Assembly (NCBI GenBank): GCA_017881055.1
Contig: JADGRF010000117.1
Span: forward strand, 1-64,000
DNA from: Sandaracinaceae bacterium
GTDB lineage: Bacteria > Myxococcota_A > Polyangia > Polyangiales > JAFGIB01
Length of the DNA: 64,000 nt
Direction: 5' to 3'
The notes beneath the pieces are model-generated. The model made no database searches. It saw only the letters and a list, made by a program, of their open reading frames with translations, and had not been told where the DNA came from. Shown here piece after piece: positions 43,534 to 52,389 of the stretch (position 1 is the first letter of the stretch; the number at the start of each line of letters is the position of its first letter). Both the position numbers and the translations under genes were made by a program.

Positions 43534-43921
43534 AACACCAGGGCAAGGTGGCGGACGTCGTCAGCCATTTGCTCAGGGCGTGCTTGCCGTTCTTGATCTG
43601 TAGAAACTCGACGCCGACGCCGTGACGTGTGCCCGAGCGCGCGGCGACCGTGCGGGTGACGCAGGCTTTGGCGGATAGCGGATCCGCGGAGCCGGGCACT
43701 TGCATGAAGACATCCACGACCGAGCCGGTGCGCAGCGGAATCGCCGTGCGCAGAAACAGGCCCCCGACACCTACGTCGGCAGTCGGTCCGCAGATGGTGA
43801 GGTCGTCGGCCTCGAGCCAGCAGCGACAGGCCAAAATGTGACGCTGATAGCGACGCCGCTCTGCCGACGACAGAGCCGCCGATAGGGCCAGTGGCTCTTG
43901 GAACGCGAGATGTGGAACCAT
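43532..43921 (-). CDS. PilZ-domain protein
   Basis: The 129-residue protein is a second PilZ protein. The basic RRRYQRH segment (about 22-28) supplies the RxxxR motif. TADVGVGGLFLRT (about 46-58) is a D-x-G-x-G variant of the D-x-S-x-x-G motif, in which serine is glycine. That change could weaken c-di-GMP binding. ATG 43921 with GAGGGGAC just upstream is preferred; GTG 44008 would add 29 residues that have no PilZ counterpart. It is convergent with der. Confidence 0.7.
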   Translation of the reverse strand: MVPHLAFQEPLALSAALSSAERRRYQRHILACRCWLEADDLTICGPTADVGVGGLFLRTAIPLRTGSVVDVFMQVPGSADPLSAKACVTRTVAARSGTRHGVGVEFLQIKNGKHALSKWLTTSATLPWC

Positions 43922-44062
43922 GTCCCCTCGAACACGAAGCGAGGACACGGGAGTAGACTCGGGATCGAGCCGATGCAAGACCAAGCTGTAAGAATGATCA
44001 TCGTGCACGCCGCCTGCTCTACGAGCATCGCGTCAGGCTGTCCAAAAACCGGCCCGAGCGGA

Positions 44063-44530
44063 ATGCGCGCGGGCATGCGCACCTATCGCGTCGATCTTCC
44101 GAGCCTCTCCTTGTTTCTACTGTTGGCAGCTGCGGGCGGCTGCGGCGCGGACAAGGCCAAGGAACAGGCCGAGGCGCGGGATCTACTCACGCGCCTCAAC
44201 GCGATCGAGGATGACACCTCGCTCGCCACGCGCAAAAAGGCGCTCGACGCGCTGGAGTTGCTGCCGCTGTCCTCGCCCGCGAACCGTGCGGCGCGCGAGG
44301 CATGCCATGCCGCGCACGTGGGCCTGCTGAAAGCGGAGACCGAGCAGGCGGTCGCCAAGCAGACGCTCGACGACGCCGACAAAGGGCCGGTCGCTGCGCG
44401 CTTGCCTGCGGGCGACGCGCAGGGCGTATCGGAGGCGATTGCGCGCTCGAATGCGGCGCTCGAAGAGGCCCAAAAGCACTTCCCGGCGTGTGAGCAAGCG
44501 ATGCAGGCGTTGATCGCGCGAGCGCGCTAA
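44063..44530 (+). CDS. Small helical lipoprotein
   Basis: The 155-residue protein has a signal peptide ending AAAGGCG, a lipobox-like site (cysteine at residue 29). The mature part is helical and charged, with leucine-rich heptad-like stretches (ARDLLTRLNAIEDDTSLATR, EEAQKHFPACEQAMQALIAR) suggesting a coiled-coil. No known domain is recognised. ATG 44063 or 44075 could be used. It is 66 bases ahead of the glutaredoxin-like lipoprotein gene on the same strand. Confidence 0.65.
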   Translation: MRAGMRTYRVDLPSLSLFLLLAAAGGCGADKAKEQAEARDLLTRLNAIEDDTSLATRKKALDALELLPLSSPANRAAREACHAAHVGLLKAETEQAVAKQTLDDADKGPVAARLPAGDAQGVSEAIARSNAALEEAQKHFPACEQAMQALIARAR

Positions 44531-44596
44531 CGCAGCGCTCTGGGCTCGGCGCGGCGGGTTGCCGCGACCCTGGACAGCAGACACTATAAGGATACT

Positions 44597-45376
44597 GTGA
44601 AGGACACCGTGAACGTTGCGCACTCGCATTTCTGGGCCCGTTCTCGTGCCGGCGCGGTCTTGGCCGCCGTCTTGGCCGCGACATCGGTCTTCGTTGGTTG
44701 CGGAAATCCCGTAGGGCAAAGCCTCGGCGAGGACGAGGCTGCCGAGAACGCGACTGCACGGCCCGAGCAAGGCGCCAAAGGTACGACCAGCGGCGCCGCG
44801 AAGGGCGAGCCCGTGAAGCCGCCGTTCGCCGTCGCGGGCGAGCTCGATGGCCTACTCCTCGTGTGGTTCGACGCGCAGGGCGTGCACAGCGCGCAAAAGC
44901 GCTCCGAGATCCCCGCGGCCAGCCGCGAGCACGTGCGCATCGATTCGCTGGCCACACCGCCCGAGCAGCGGCTCGATCCCGATCACGTGTACGTCGCCGA
45001 CCTGCGTGCAGCTGACGGACACGGTAGCTACCCCGTGACCAAGACCACGCGCGACGCGTTCGACGCACAGGTCGATCACGCGAAGCCTCCGCCTGTGGTC
45101 GACGCGATCGCCAGCGCCGACGTGGTCGTCTACAAAGCGTCGTGGTGCGGCGTGTGTCGCTCGGCCGAAGCGTTCTTGAAGGCGCGGCACGTGCCGTTCG
45201 TCGAGAAAGACGTCGAGAAGGATCCCGGCGCGCAGGCCGAGATGCTCGACAAGACGCGCAAGAAGGGCCTCACGCCCACGGGTGTGCCGGTGATCGATTT
45301 CCGCGGCGAGATCATGCTCGGCTTCGATCAGGCACGCTTGGATCAGCTGATCGAGCGCGGCGGCAAGACGATCTGA
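44597..45376 (+). CDS. Lipoprotein with glutaredoxin-like domain
   Basis: The 259-residue protein has a signal peptide with SVFVGC as the lipidation site (cysteine at about 35). A disordered Ala/Glu/Lys linker and a small uncharacterised domain follow, then a C-terminal glutaredoxin domain (about 172-259). That domain has the active site WCGVC, KARHVPFVEKDVEKDPG, and the cis-proline strand TGVPVIDF before GFDQARLDQL. A periplasm-facing glutaredoxin-fold lipoprotein with C-G-V-C suggests thiol-disulfide exchange at the envelope. The substrate is unknown. ATG 44597 follows a short upstream run without a strong ribosome site. Confidence 0.78.
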   Translation: MKDTVNVAHSHFWARSRAGAVLAAVLAATSVFVGCGNPVGQSLGEDEAAENATARPEQGAKGTTSGAAKGEPVKPPFAVAGELDGLLLVWFDAQGVHSAQKRSEIPAASREHVRIDSLATPPEQRLDPDHVYVADLRAADGHGSYPVTKTTRDAFDAQVDHAKPPPVVDAIASADVVVYKASWCGVCRSAEAFLKARHVPFVEKDVEKDPGAQAEMLDKTRKKGLTPTGVPVIDFRGEIMLGFDQARLDQLIERGGKTI

Positions 45377-45475
45377 TTCGCGTTGCCGTGCGACACGTCT
45401 GGCCGTGAAACCGCATCCAGCGCAGCGTAGGCGCGCGAGTGTAGTGGCGCGCGATCGCCGAACAGAGGCATGCGC

Positions 45476-46765
45476 TCAGTCGTTCGCGAGCAGCGCGCCC
45501 GCAGCGCTGCGACGCACGCCGGGATCCTCGTCGAGCAGGAGCGCGGCGATGTCTTCCGGATGATCGAGCTCGTGGCCAAGCGCGCGCGCGGCACTGCTAC
45601 GCACGGCAGCGACGGGGCTCGCCACCAGGCTGCGCAGCACGGTCAGACCTGTTTCATCGCCAAGACGCGCAAGCTCGAGCGCGGCCTGCGAGCCCGTGAC
45701 GGAAGACAGCTTCGACAGGCTGAGGAACGTCGCGCGCACCTGCGAGTCGCTCGGTGCGAGCGCGAGCGCGAGCAGCAAGCGAATCTCCGGCACGGTCTCG
45801 CGTTCGAGGCGCTCCTTCACGGCACGTTGATCACGCTCGGCGAGCGGCAACGCGCGCAGCGTCGTCGCGGCGCGCCCACGCAGCGCGCTGCTCGACGCTT
45901 CGAGCGCAAGCGAAAGCACGCGCGCAGCGCGCACCGCTTCGTGCGCGGCGTGCGCGGTCAACAAGGCACGTGCTGCCTCGATGCTCTCGGCGCTGGGCTC
46001 GCCAGAGAGCCAACGCGACAGCGCCTGCTCCGCTGCAGCCACGTCAAGGCGCGGCAGCGCCGCGATCGCCGCCAACCGAACCGGCTCGCTGGGATCCTCG
46101 AGAACACGCAACACGGACGGCGCGGCGCCCGGTCCCTGCGCCTCTAACGCGCGCAGCGCGGCGACTCGCGCTTCCGTCGCGGGATCGAGCTGGGCGCGCT
46201 CGGACAGCGCAGCCGCGAGCGTGGGCTGTGGCTCGGCATGCGCGAGCACGTGCAGCGCGGCGAGCCTGCGCTCGGTACGGGTTGCCGACAGCGCAGCCAC
46301 GAGCAGCGCACGATCCCGAGCCACGTCGAGGGCTCCGTACGCGAGATCGACGATCTCTTGATCGCTCACGCTGACGAGCGCGCGCAGCTCGCTGCGTGCC
46401 AGGCCATCGCCGAGCGCGCTGAGCTGGCAGAGCGCGAGCGCACGCACACGCGCCGGCGTACCGTCCGTGTTCAAGCGCAAGAGCAGCGCCCTGCCCTTGT
46501 CACCCGCCGCTGCGATCTCCGAGAACGCCGCGTGCGCACTGCGCGCGTCGGGAGACAACGCGTCATGTTCGAGCAGGCCCGCCGCGATCGCACGCAGTAG
46601 CGCGCGATCATGCGAGCGCTGATACGAGGCATACGCTCCGCGCAGCTCGCCATGGCGTGCGCTGTCGCGGGCCCGCTCGGTCGTGCCGCTCGCTGCGCAG
46701 CCGGTGGCGGCGCTGGCAGCGAGCACCGGTAGAGCCACCGAGAAAACGCAGGCTGCGCGGCGCAT
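45476..46765 (-). CDS. HEAT-repeat lipoprotein
   Basis: The 429-residue protein has a signal peptide with AATGC as a lipobox-like site. The mature part is a continuous set of HEAT-type repeats, for example VLEDPSEPVRLAAIAALPRL, LVASPVAAVRSSAARALGHE and LLDEDPGVRRSAAGALLAND. HEAT solenoids act as protein-binding scaffolds; no catalytic motif is present. ATG 46765 begins right before the signal peptide. It is divergent from the acyl-CoA synthetase gene. Confidence 0.78.
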   Translation of the reverse strand: MRRAACVFSVALPVLAASAATGCAASGTTERARDSARHGELRGAYASYQRSHDRALLRAIAAGLLEHDALSPDARSAHAAFSEIAAAGDKGRALLLRLNTDGTPARVRALALCQLSALGDGLARSELRALVSVSDQEIVDLAYGALDVARDRALLVAALSATRTERRLAALHVLAHAEPQPTLAAALSERAQLDPATEARVAALRALEAQGPGAAPSVLRVLEDPSEPVRLAAIAALPRLDVAAAEQALSRWLSGEPSAESIEAARALLTAHAAHEAVRAARVLSLALEASSSALRGRAATTLRALPLAERDQRAVKERLERETVPEIRLLLALALAPSDSQVRATFLSLSKLSSVTGSQAALELARLGDETGLTVLRSLVASPVAAVRSSAARALGHELDHPEDIAALLLDEDPGVRRSAAGALLAND

Positions 46766-46869
46766 ATGCGCACCTTGCCCCGACGCACGGCCCGACGGCA
46801 AGCGTCACCCCCCTTGAGCCGGCGCTACGGCTCGGTGCAGCATGGTCGTTCACAAAAGAGGACGTGAAC

Positions 46870-48516
46870 ATGCAAGGACTGATGCAGGACTGGCCGCTTC
46901 TGGTCTCGACCGTGATCGACCACGCGCGCGTGAATCATCCCGAGCGTGAAGTCGTGACGCGCACCTGCGAAGGGCCGATTCATCGCTGCACGTACGCCGA
47001 CCTGCACGGGCGCGCGAAGCGCTGCGCGAAGGCGCTGCGCCGGCTTGGCGTGCGTGAAGGCGACGTGGTCGCGACGCTGGCCTGGAACACGCACCGGCAC
47101 ATGGAGATCTGGTACGGAATCATGGGCCTCGGCGCGGTCTGTCACACGCTGAACCCGCGCTTGTTCCTGGAGCAGCTCAGCTACATCGCGAACCACGCCG
47201 AGGACAAGTGCCTGTTCTTGGATCTGACGTTCGTGAAGCTCGCCGAGGCCATGCAGGCGCACTGCCCGACGATCAAGGGCTACGTGATCATGACCGATCG
47301 CGCGCACATGCCCGAGACCACGCTTGCGAATGCGATCTGTTACGAAGAGCTGCTCTCCGCCGAAGACGAGAGCTTCGACTGGGTCGTCGTGGACGAGCGC
47401 TCGGCGGCCGGGCTCTGCTACACGTCCGGCACCACCGGCAACCCGAAGGGCGTCGTGTATTCACACCGCTCGAACGTGCTGCACGCGCTCGCCGTCAACA
47501 CGGCCGACATGCTCGGGTTGCGCTCGGTCGATTCCGTCATGCCGATCGTGCCGATGTTCCACGCCAACGCCTGGGCCACGGTGTTCTCAGCGCCGATGGT
47601 CGGCGCGAAGCTGGTCATGCCCGGCGCCAAGCTCGACGGCGCCAGCGTGCACGAGCTGCTCGAGGCCGAGGCCGTCACCTGCACCGCCGCCGTGCCCACG
47701 GTCTGGCTGGGCCTGCTGCAATTTCTGGAGAGTGACAAGACCAAGAGGCTCGACACGCTGGAGCGGGTAGTCGTGGGTGGCGCCGCCTGTCCGCGCGTCG
47801 TGATGGAGAAGTTCGAGGACAACTACGGCGTGCTGGTGATGCACGGCTGGGGCATGACCGAGATGAGCCCGATGGGCACCGCCAGCCGCTTGAAGCACGG
47901 CATGGACAAGCTGCCACGCGAACAGCAGCTCGGCTGGAAGCTCAAGCAGGGCCGCGCCCCGTACACGGTCGAGATGAAGATCACGGACGACGCGGGCAAA
48001 GAGCTGCCGCGCGACGGGAAGACCTTCGGGCATTTGCTCGTACGCGGCGCAGCGATCGCCAAGGGTTACTACAAGGGCGAAGGCGGTCACGGCCCCGATG
48101 CCACGATCCTGGACGAGAACGGCTTCTTCGATACCGGCGATGTCGCCACGCTCGATGCCGAAGGCTTCATGCAGATCACCGATCGCGCGAAGGACGTGAT
48201 CAAGTCGGGCGGCGAGTGGATCTCCTCGATCGAGATCGAGAACATCGCGGTCGGGCATCCCAGCGTGGCCGAGGCCGCGGTGATCGGCTTGCCTCATCCG
48301 AAGTGGGACGAGCGGCCGCTCTTGATCGTGGTGAAGAAGAAGGGCGTCGAGGTCAGCAAGGACGAGCTGCTCGCCTACCTGACCGGCAAGATCGCCAAGT
48401 GGTGGATGCCCGACGACGTGGTCTTCGTGCAGGAGATCCCGCACACGGCAACCGGGAAGATCCAGAAGCGTGATCTGCGCGAGCAGTTCGTGGCGTACGC
48501 GTGGCCGGCCGCGTGA
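46870..48516 (+). CDS. Acyl-CoA synthetase (AMP-forming), AlkK-like medium/long-chain
   Basis: This 548-residue enzyme activates a fatty acid with ATP and CoA. Motifs are the P-loop [19 protein letters not shown], the A5 motif [10 protein letters not shown], the TGD motif ([11 protein letters not shown]), the hinge [12 protein letters not shown], and the C-terminal catalytic lysine in [10 protein letters not shown]. The N-terminus ([19 protein letters not shown]) matches AlkK-type medium-chain acyl-CoA synthetases. ATG 46870 follows AGAGGAC; GTG 46864 is also possible. Its product could feed beta-oxidation together with the ETF encoded here. Confidence 0.9.
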   Translation: MQGLMQDWPLLVSTVIDHARVNHPEREVVTRTCEGPIHRCTYADLHGRAKRCAKALRRLGVREGDVVATLAWNTHRHMEIWYGIMGLGAVCHTLNPRLFLEQLSYIANHAEDKCLFLDLTFVKLAEAMQAHCPTIKGYVIMTDRAHMPETTLANAICYEELLSAEDESFDWVVVDERSAAGLCYTSGTTGNPKGVVYSHRSNVLHALAVNTADMLGLRSVDSVMPIVPMFHANAWATVFSAPMVGAKLVMPGAKLDGASVHELLEAEAVTCTAAVPTVWLGLLQFLESDKTKRLDTLERVVVGGAACPRVVMEKFEDNYGVLVMHGWGMTEMSPMGTASRLKHGMDKLPREQQLGWKLKQGRAPYTVEMKITDDAGKELPRDGKTFGHLLVRGAAIAKGYYKGEGGHGPDATILDENGFFDTGDVATLDAEGFMQITDRAKDVIKSGGEWISSIEIENIAVGHPSVAEAAVIGLPHPKWDERPLLIVVKKKGVEVSKDELLAYLTGKIAKWWMPDDVVFVQEIPHTATGKIQKRDLREQFVAYAWPAA

Positions 48517-48529
48517 TGCGCGCTCACAC

Positions 48530-48598
48530 GAACTGAATCGCCGGCTCTTCACTGAAGCGGGTCATATGAACTGAACCGCCGGTTCGCCAGCGAACCGG
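48530..48598 (-). repeat. Imperfect tandem duplication at the 3' end of the methyltransferase gene
   Basis: A 31-bp segment (48530-48560) repeats the last coding bases of the methyltransferase gene (48568-48598) at 24 of 31 positions. Read in its own frame it resembles the C-terminal peptide (FSEEPAIQFV against FAGEPAVQFI). The offset is 38 bases, so the copies are out of frame with each other. Confidence 0.55.
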
Positions 48599-49422
48599 CG
48601 ATGCATCACCTCGTACGCAGGCGCGTGGTCGTCGATCAGAATGAAGCGGCGGTTCTCGAGCAGCGCAGCCGCGCCCGCGGTGCCGCTGCCAGCGAAGAAA
48701 TCGAGCACGACGCCGCCCTCGCGCGCCGAGGCCGCCACGATCCGGCGCACGATGCCGAGCGGCTTCTGCGTTGGGTAGCCGAGCTTTTCTTTTCCGGTCG
48801 GGCTGACGATCGTGTGCCACCAGGTATCGGTGGGCAGCTTACCGCGGGCGGCTTTCTCGGGACCGACGAGACCCGGCGCCATGTACGGGATGCGATCGAT
48901 GGCGTCGCGGTTCCACACGTGACGACCCGGGTGCTTGGCGTAGAAGAAGATCGTGTCGTGCTTGGCGGGCCAGCGATCGCGCGGGCGACCGCCGTAGTCG
49001 TACGCCCAGATGATCTCGTTCATGAAGCAGGCGCGACCGAACACCGAGTCCAGCATCAGCTTCACGTAGTGCGCTTCGCGGTAGTCGATGTGCAGGTACA
49101 AGCTGCCGTGCTCGGCCAGCACGCGATGCGCTTCGTGAAGGCGCGGCTCGAGAAACGCGTGGTAGTCGTCGAAGCTGTCGGCGTAGGCGGTCTCACTCAG
49201 CTTCTCGGTCGCGTAACGATGCCCGCCGAAGCCGACGCGATCGCCATCGACCGCGCGGCGCGTGCGGACGCGCGTGCGCGACTGCGCCTTGCCCGTGTTG
49301 AACGGCGGATCGATGTAAATGAGATCGATCGAGCCGTCGGCGATGCGGCCGAGAGCGTCTAGATTGTCCGCGAGGCAAACCAAGCCGCGCTGTTCGGGTT
49401 CCAGAGCCAGCTCGCGCGCCAT
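48562..49422 (-). CDS. Site-specific DNA methyltransferase, beta class (probably N6-adenine)
   Basis: The 286-residue enzyme has motif IV DPPFNTG (about 38-44) near the N-terminus and motif I/FxGxG as FFAGSGT (about 244-250) near the C-terminus, the order that defines beta-class methyltransferases. DPPF favours adenine N6 methylation; N4-cytosine is the alternative. No restriction endonuclease is adjacent, so it is an orphan methylase, perhaps with an epigenetic role. The middle third (YADSFDDYHAFLEPRLHEAH) carries the target-recognition region. ATG 49422 starts nine residues before the first conserved segment. Confidence 0.82.
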   Translation of the reverse strand: MARELALEPEQRGLVCLADNLDALGRIADGSIDLIYIDPPFNTGKAQSRTRVRTRRAVDGDRVGFGGHRYATEKLSETAYADSFDDYHAFLEPRLHEAHRVLAEHGSLYLHIDYREAHYVKLMLDSVFGRACFMNEIIWAYDYGGRPRDRWPAKHDTIFFYAKHPGRHVWNRDAIDRIPYMAPGLVGPEKAARGKLPTDTWWHTIVSPTGKEKLGYPTQKPLGIVRRIVAASAREGGVVLDFFAGSGTAGAAALLENRRFILIDDHAPAYEVMHRRFAGEPAVQFI

Positions 49423-49518
49423 GCCGGCCGGAGTCTACTCGACAATCTTCTCGGGTGAACTAGCATCCGCGGCGCACGGCACCCGCCCGACCGGCACAGG
49501 GCGCCACGAGCACCTCGC

Positions 49519-50994
49519 ATGTCACGCACGGCCTTCTCGGCAGCACCCACGTTTTCCCGCGCTCCGCTGGCAGCCCTGCTCGCGCTGGCGGCCGCGTGCT
49601 CGCAGGGTCCGGTCGCGAAGACCCCCCCCAAGGCGGCAGCACCTGCCGAGCCGTCCGCGGAAGAACGCGCTGCCGCCGAAAAGCAAAAAGAGATCGAGGT
49701 TAAGTTCCCATTGCACGGCTTGGTCACCGGCCTGCAGCTCAAGATCCGCATGCAGCCCGACGCGGACGCGATCATCGTGGGTTGGTTGCGCATCGGCTCG
49801 CGCGTGCGTCTGGGCCGCGATGTCATGAAGACGGCGACGTGCGCGACCGGCTGGTACCCAGTCGCCACGCAGGGCTTCGCGTGCGCAGGCGAAGGCATTC
49901 AGGTGGGCGAGACACCGCCCGAGTCGCCGACTGCGGTGGTGCCGCCGAAGCGCGATGCCGCTCTTCCGTACGACTACTACTTCGTGAAGGAAGAAAAAGT
50001 TCCGGAGTACCATCGCTTGCCATCGCGCGACGAGCAGCGCTCGGCTGAAACGTTCTCGGCGCGCTACCAAGAGCTGTACGCGCAAGATCCCAAGAAGGCG
50101 CAGCGCTTGCTGGCCGGCGAGCTGCCCGGCGAGCCGCACAAGATGGAGCTGGTACGACGCTTCATCGAGCGCGGCTTCTTTCTGGCAAGCAGCGGCGTGG
50201 AAGTGCGCGCGCAACGCAGGTTCGTGCGCACCGTGCGCGGCTCGTATGTGAAGCAAGTCAGCTTGGAGCCGCGCAAGGCCAGCGACTTTCACGGCGTTCT
50301 GCTCGACGACACGCATCACCTGCCGATCGCGTGGGCGGTGCGCACAGGGCCCACGTTCCTGCCCAAGCTGCGCGACGACGGCGGCGTGCGCTACCTGACC
50401 GACGAGAAGACGACCACGTACGAGCGCTTGTCGGTGCTGCCGTGGGTGAAGCGCGAGCACGTCGGCGATCAGGTGTTTCACAAGCTCGAAGACGGCCACT
50501 ACCTAAAGGCCTGGTACGTGGCCGTGGCTGACAAGATCGAGCGACCCAAAGAGATCCACGCCGCTGAGCCGTGGGTGCACGTGAACATCGATCAGCAGAC
50601 GCTGGTCGCATACCGCGGTGATACGCCGGTGTACGCCACGCTGGTGTCGACCGGTCTCGAAGGTCACGACACACCCACCGGCCTGTTCGAGATCCGCAGC
50701 AAGTACGTGTCCGCCACGATGAGCGACATCGGCCCCGACGTCAGCGAAGACCTGCGCTACAGCATCGAGGACGTGCCCTGGACGCAGTATTTCTCGGGCT
50801 CGGTCGCGCTGCACGGCGCGTTCTGGCACGGCGGCTTCGGACTGCGTCATTCCCACGGCTGCGTGAACCTCGCGCCTCTCGACGCGCACTGGCTCTTCGA
50901 TCACACTTGGCCCGAGATCGACGACGGCTGGCACGGCGTGACGACCGACACCACAGGCCTCAAAGGCAGCAAAGTCTGGATCACGGAGAAGTGA
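49519..50994 (+). CDS. L,D-transpeptidase (YkuD) lipoprotein
   Basis: The 491-residue protein has an export signal ending LAAAC, a lipobox (cysteine at about 27), then a large N-terminal domain of unknown type. The C-terminal YkuD catalytic domain has WVHVNIDQQTLVAYRGDTPV as its first strands. ALHGAFW and LRHSHGCVNLAPLDA hold the catalytic His and Cys. YkuD enzymes make 3-3 peptidoglycan cross-links or attach lipoproteins to the wall. ATG 49519 starts immediately ahead of the signal sequence. A one-base gap separates it from the phosphatase gene. Confidence 0.88.
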   Translation: MSRTAFSAAPTFSRAPLAALLALAAACSQGPVAKTPPKAAAPAEPSAEERAAAEKQKEIEVKFPLHGLVTGLQLKIRMQPDADAIIVGWLRIGSRVRLGRDVMKTATCATGWYPVATQGFACAGEGIQVGETPPESPTAVVPPKRDAALPYDYYFVKEEKVPEYHRLPSRDEQRSAETFSARYQELYAQDPKKAQRLLAGELPGEPHKMELVRRFIERGFFLASSGVEVRAQRRFVRTVRGSYVKQVSLEPRKASDFHGVLLDDTHHLPIAWAVRTGPTFLPKLRDDGGVRYLTDEKTTTYERLSVLPWVKREHVGDQVFHKLEDGHYLKAWYVAVADKIERPKEIHAAEPWVHVNIDQQTLVAYRGDTPVYATLVSTGLEGHDTPTGLFEIRSKYVSATMSDIGPDVSEDLRYSIEDVPWTQYFSGSVALHGAFWHGGFGLRHSHGCVNLAPLDAHWLFDHTWPEIDDGWHGVTTDTTGLKGSKVWITEK

Positions 50995-50995
50995 C

Positions 50996-51523
50996 GTGAG
51001 CGACAGCAAGCCCTCGATACCGGCACAGCCCATCGCTCCGCGCGCGAACGTCAGCATCTGCTTCGTGTGTCTCGGCAACATCTGCCGCTCGCCCACGGCC
51101 GAGGGTGTGATGCTCCAGCTCGTGGCCGATCGAGGGCTTACCGAGCACATCCGGATCGACAGCGCAGGCACGGGCGCCTATCACGTGGGCGAGCCGGCAG
51201 ACGCACGCAGCGCCGCGGCCGCCAAGCAGAAGGGTGTGCACCTGCCGAGTCGCGCGCGCCTGTTCGTGGCCGACGATCTCGAGACGTTCGACTACGTGGT
51301 CGCGATGGATTCGAAAAACTTCGCGCACATCGAGCGCATGGCGCGCAGCCGCGCGCAGCTCGAGAAGGTGTCGCTGTTGCGCAGCTTCTCGGTCGACGGC
51401 GGCCCACTCGACGTACCCGACCCGTACTACGCCGACAACTTCGACGAGGTCTTCGAGATCTGCCGCAGCGGCTGCGAAGGCCTGCTCGACCATATCGTGC
51501 GGCGTCACGGCCTGCCCGGATGA
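50996..51523 (+). CDS. Low-molecular-weight protein-tyrosine-phosphatase family protein
   Basis: The 175-residue protein has the LMW-PTP loop CLGNICRSPTAEGV (Cys and Arg of C-x5-R) and the general-acid aspartate in DVPDPYYADNFDEVFE. It has a 20-residue N-terminal extension. Bacterial LMW-PTPs act on phosphotyrosine or on sugar phosphates. The start is GTG 50996, one base after the preceding stop. Its stop overlaps the fructosamine-kinase-like start (ATGA). That pairing is recurrent in bacteria, where the phosphatase has been linked to ribulosamine-5-phosphate removal. Confidence 0.9.
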   Translation: MSDSKPSIPAQPIAPRANVSICFVCLGNICRSPTAEGVMLQLVADRGLTEHIRIDSAGTGAYHVGEPADARSAAAAKQKGVHLPSRARLFVADDLETFDYVVAMDSKNFAHIERMARSRAQLEKVSLLRSFSVDGGPLDVPDPYYADNFDEVFEICRSGCEGLLDHIVRRHGLPG

Positions 51524-52389
51524 ACCCGCAGCTGCGCAAAAAGCTCGCCGCTGCGCTCGGCAGCACGGTGGCGCATGCGCAGCAAGTCTCCGGCGGTGAC
51601 ATCAACGACGCGTTCGACGTGAAGCTGCACGACGGCCGACGTGTGCTCGTGAAGACGCACGCGCGCGCACCCGCGCGCATGTACGCGTGCGAGGCCGCGG
51701 GCTTGCAGCTGCTGGGCGAGCCGGGCAGCCTGCGCGTGCCGGCCGTGCTCGCGCACAGCGAAGCCGACGCTACCGGTCCCGCGTACCTTGCGCTGGAGCT
51801 GATCGAGGCTCGTGTGCGACGCGCCGACTTCGACGAGACGCTCGGCCGCGGGCTTGCGGCACTGCATCGCGCGCTGCTGCCCAGCTTCGGTCTCGATCAC
51901 GACAATTACATCGCGATCCTTCCGCAAGACAACGCTCCGTGCGCGAGCTTCCGCGAGTTCTACGCGCAGCGGCGCCTGCTGCCGATGCTGAAGCTAGCGA
52001 CGGACCGCGGTCGCGCCACGGGTGCGCTGCGCGGTGGCGTCGAGCGTGTGTGCGCGCGGCTGGCAACGTGGATCGCCAACGACGAACCGCCGTCGCGCCT
52101 GCACGGTGATCTGTGGGGCGGCAACCTGCTCGTCGACGACCAAGGCGCGCCGTGCCTGATCGACCCTGCGGTGTACGGCGGAGCACGCGAGCTCGATCTC
52201 GCGATGATGCGCCTATTCGGTGGCTTCTCGGAACGCGTGTTTTCAGCTTACGACGAAGCGTATCCGCTCGCTACAGATCACGAAGAGCGCGTGGCGCTGT
52301 ACCAGCTCTACCCCGTGCTCGTGCACGTGAGCCTGTTCGGCGGCGGCTACGTCGCGCAAGCCGAGCGCTTGCTGCGGAGTCTCATCTAA
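51520..52389 (+). CDS. Fructosamine/ribulosamine-3-kinase family protein
   Basis: The 289-residue kinase has the APH-like fold with the FN3K motifs VSGGDINDAFDVKLHDGRRV (glycine-rich loop, with VLVKTH following), HGDLWGGNLLVDD (catalytic loop) and LIDPAVYGGARELDLAMMRLFGGF (metal-binding D-P-A-V-Y-G). FN3K homologues phosphorylate C3 of ketosamines formed by glycation, which then fall off proteins. Translational coupling to an LMW-PTP fits a deglycation pair. The substrate (fructosamine or ribulosamine) cannot be told from sequence. ATG 51520 overlaps the phosphatase stop. The 3' end overlaps the next gene by four bases. Confidence 0.88.
   Translation: MNPQLRKKLAAALGSTVAHAQQVSGGDINDAFDVKLHDGRRVLVKTHARAPARMYACEAAGLQLLGEPGSLRVPAVLAHSEADATGPAYLALELIEARVRRADFDETLGRGLAALHRALLPSFGLDHDNYIAILPQDNAPCASFREFYAQRRLLPMLKLATDRGRATGALRGGVERVCARLATWIANDEPPSRLHGDLWGGNLLVDDQGAPCLIDPAVYGGARELDLAMMRLFGGFSERVFSAYDEAYPLATDHEERVALYQLYPVLVHVSLFGGGYVAQAERLLRSLI

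Noticed and set aside
43921-44008. GTG 44008 as the start of the second PilZ protein
   Set aside because: The added 29 residues have no counterpart in the domain, and ATG 43921 has a GAGGGG ribosome site.
48524-48820. A second methyltransferase gene implied by the repeated C-terminal peptide
   Set aside because: Only 31 bases match and the rest of the frame is antisense or unrelated; there is no second gene.
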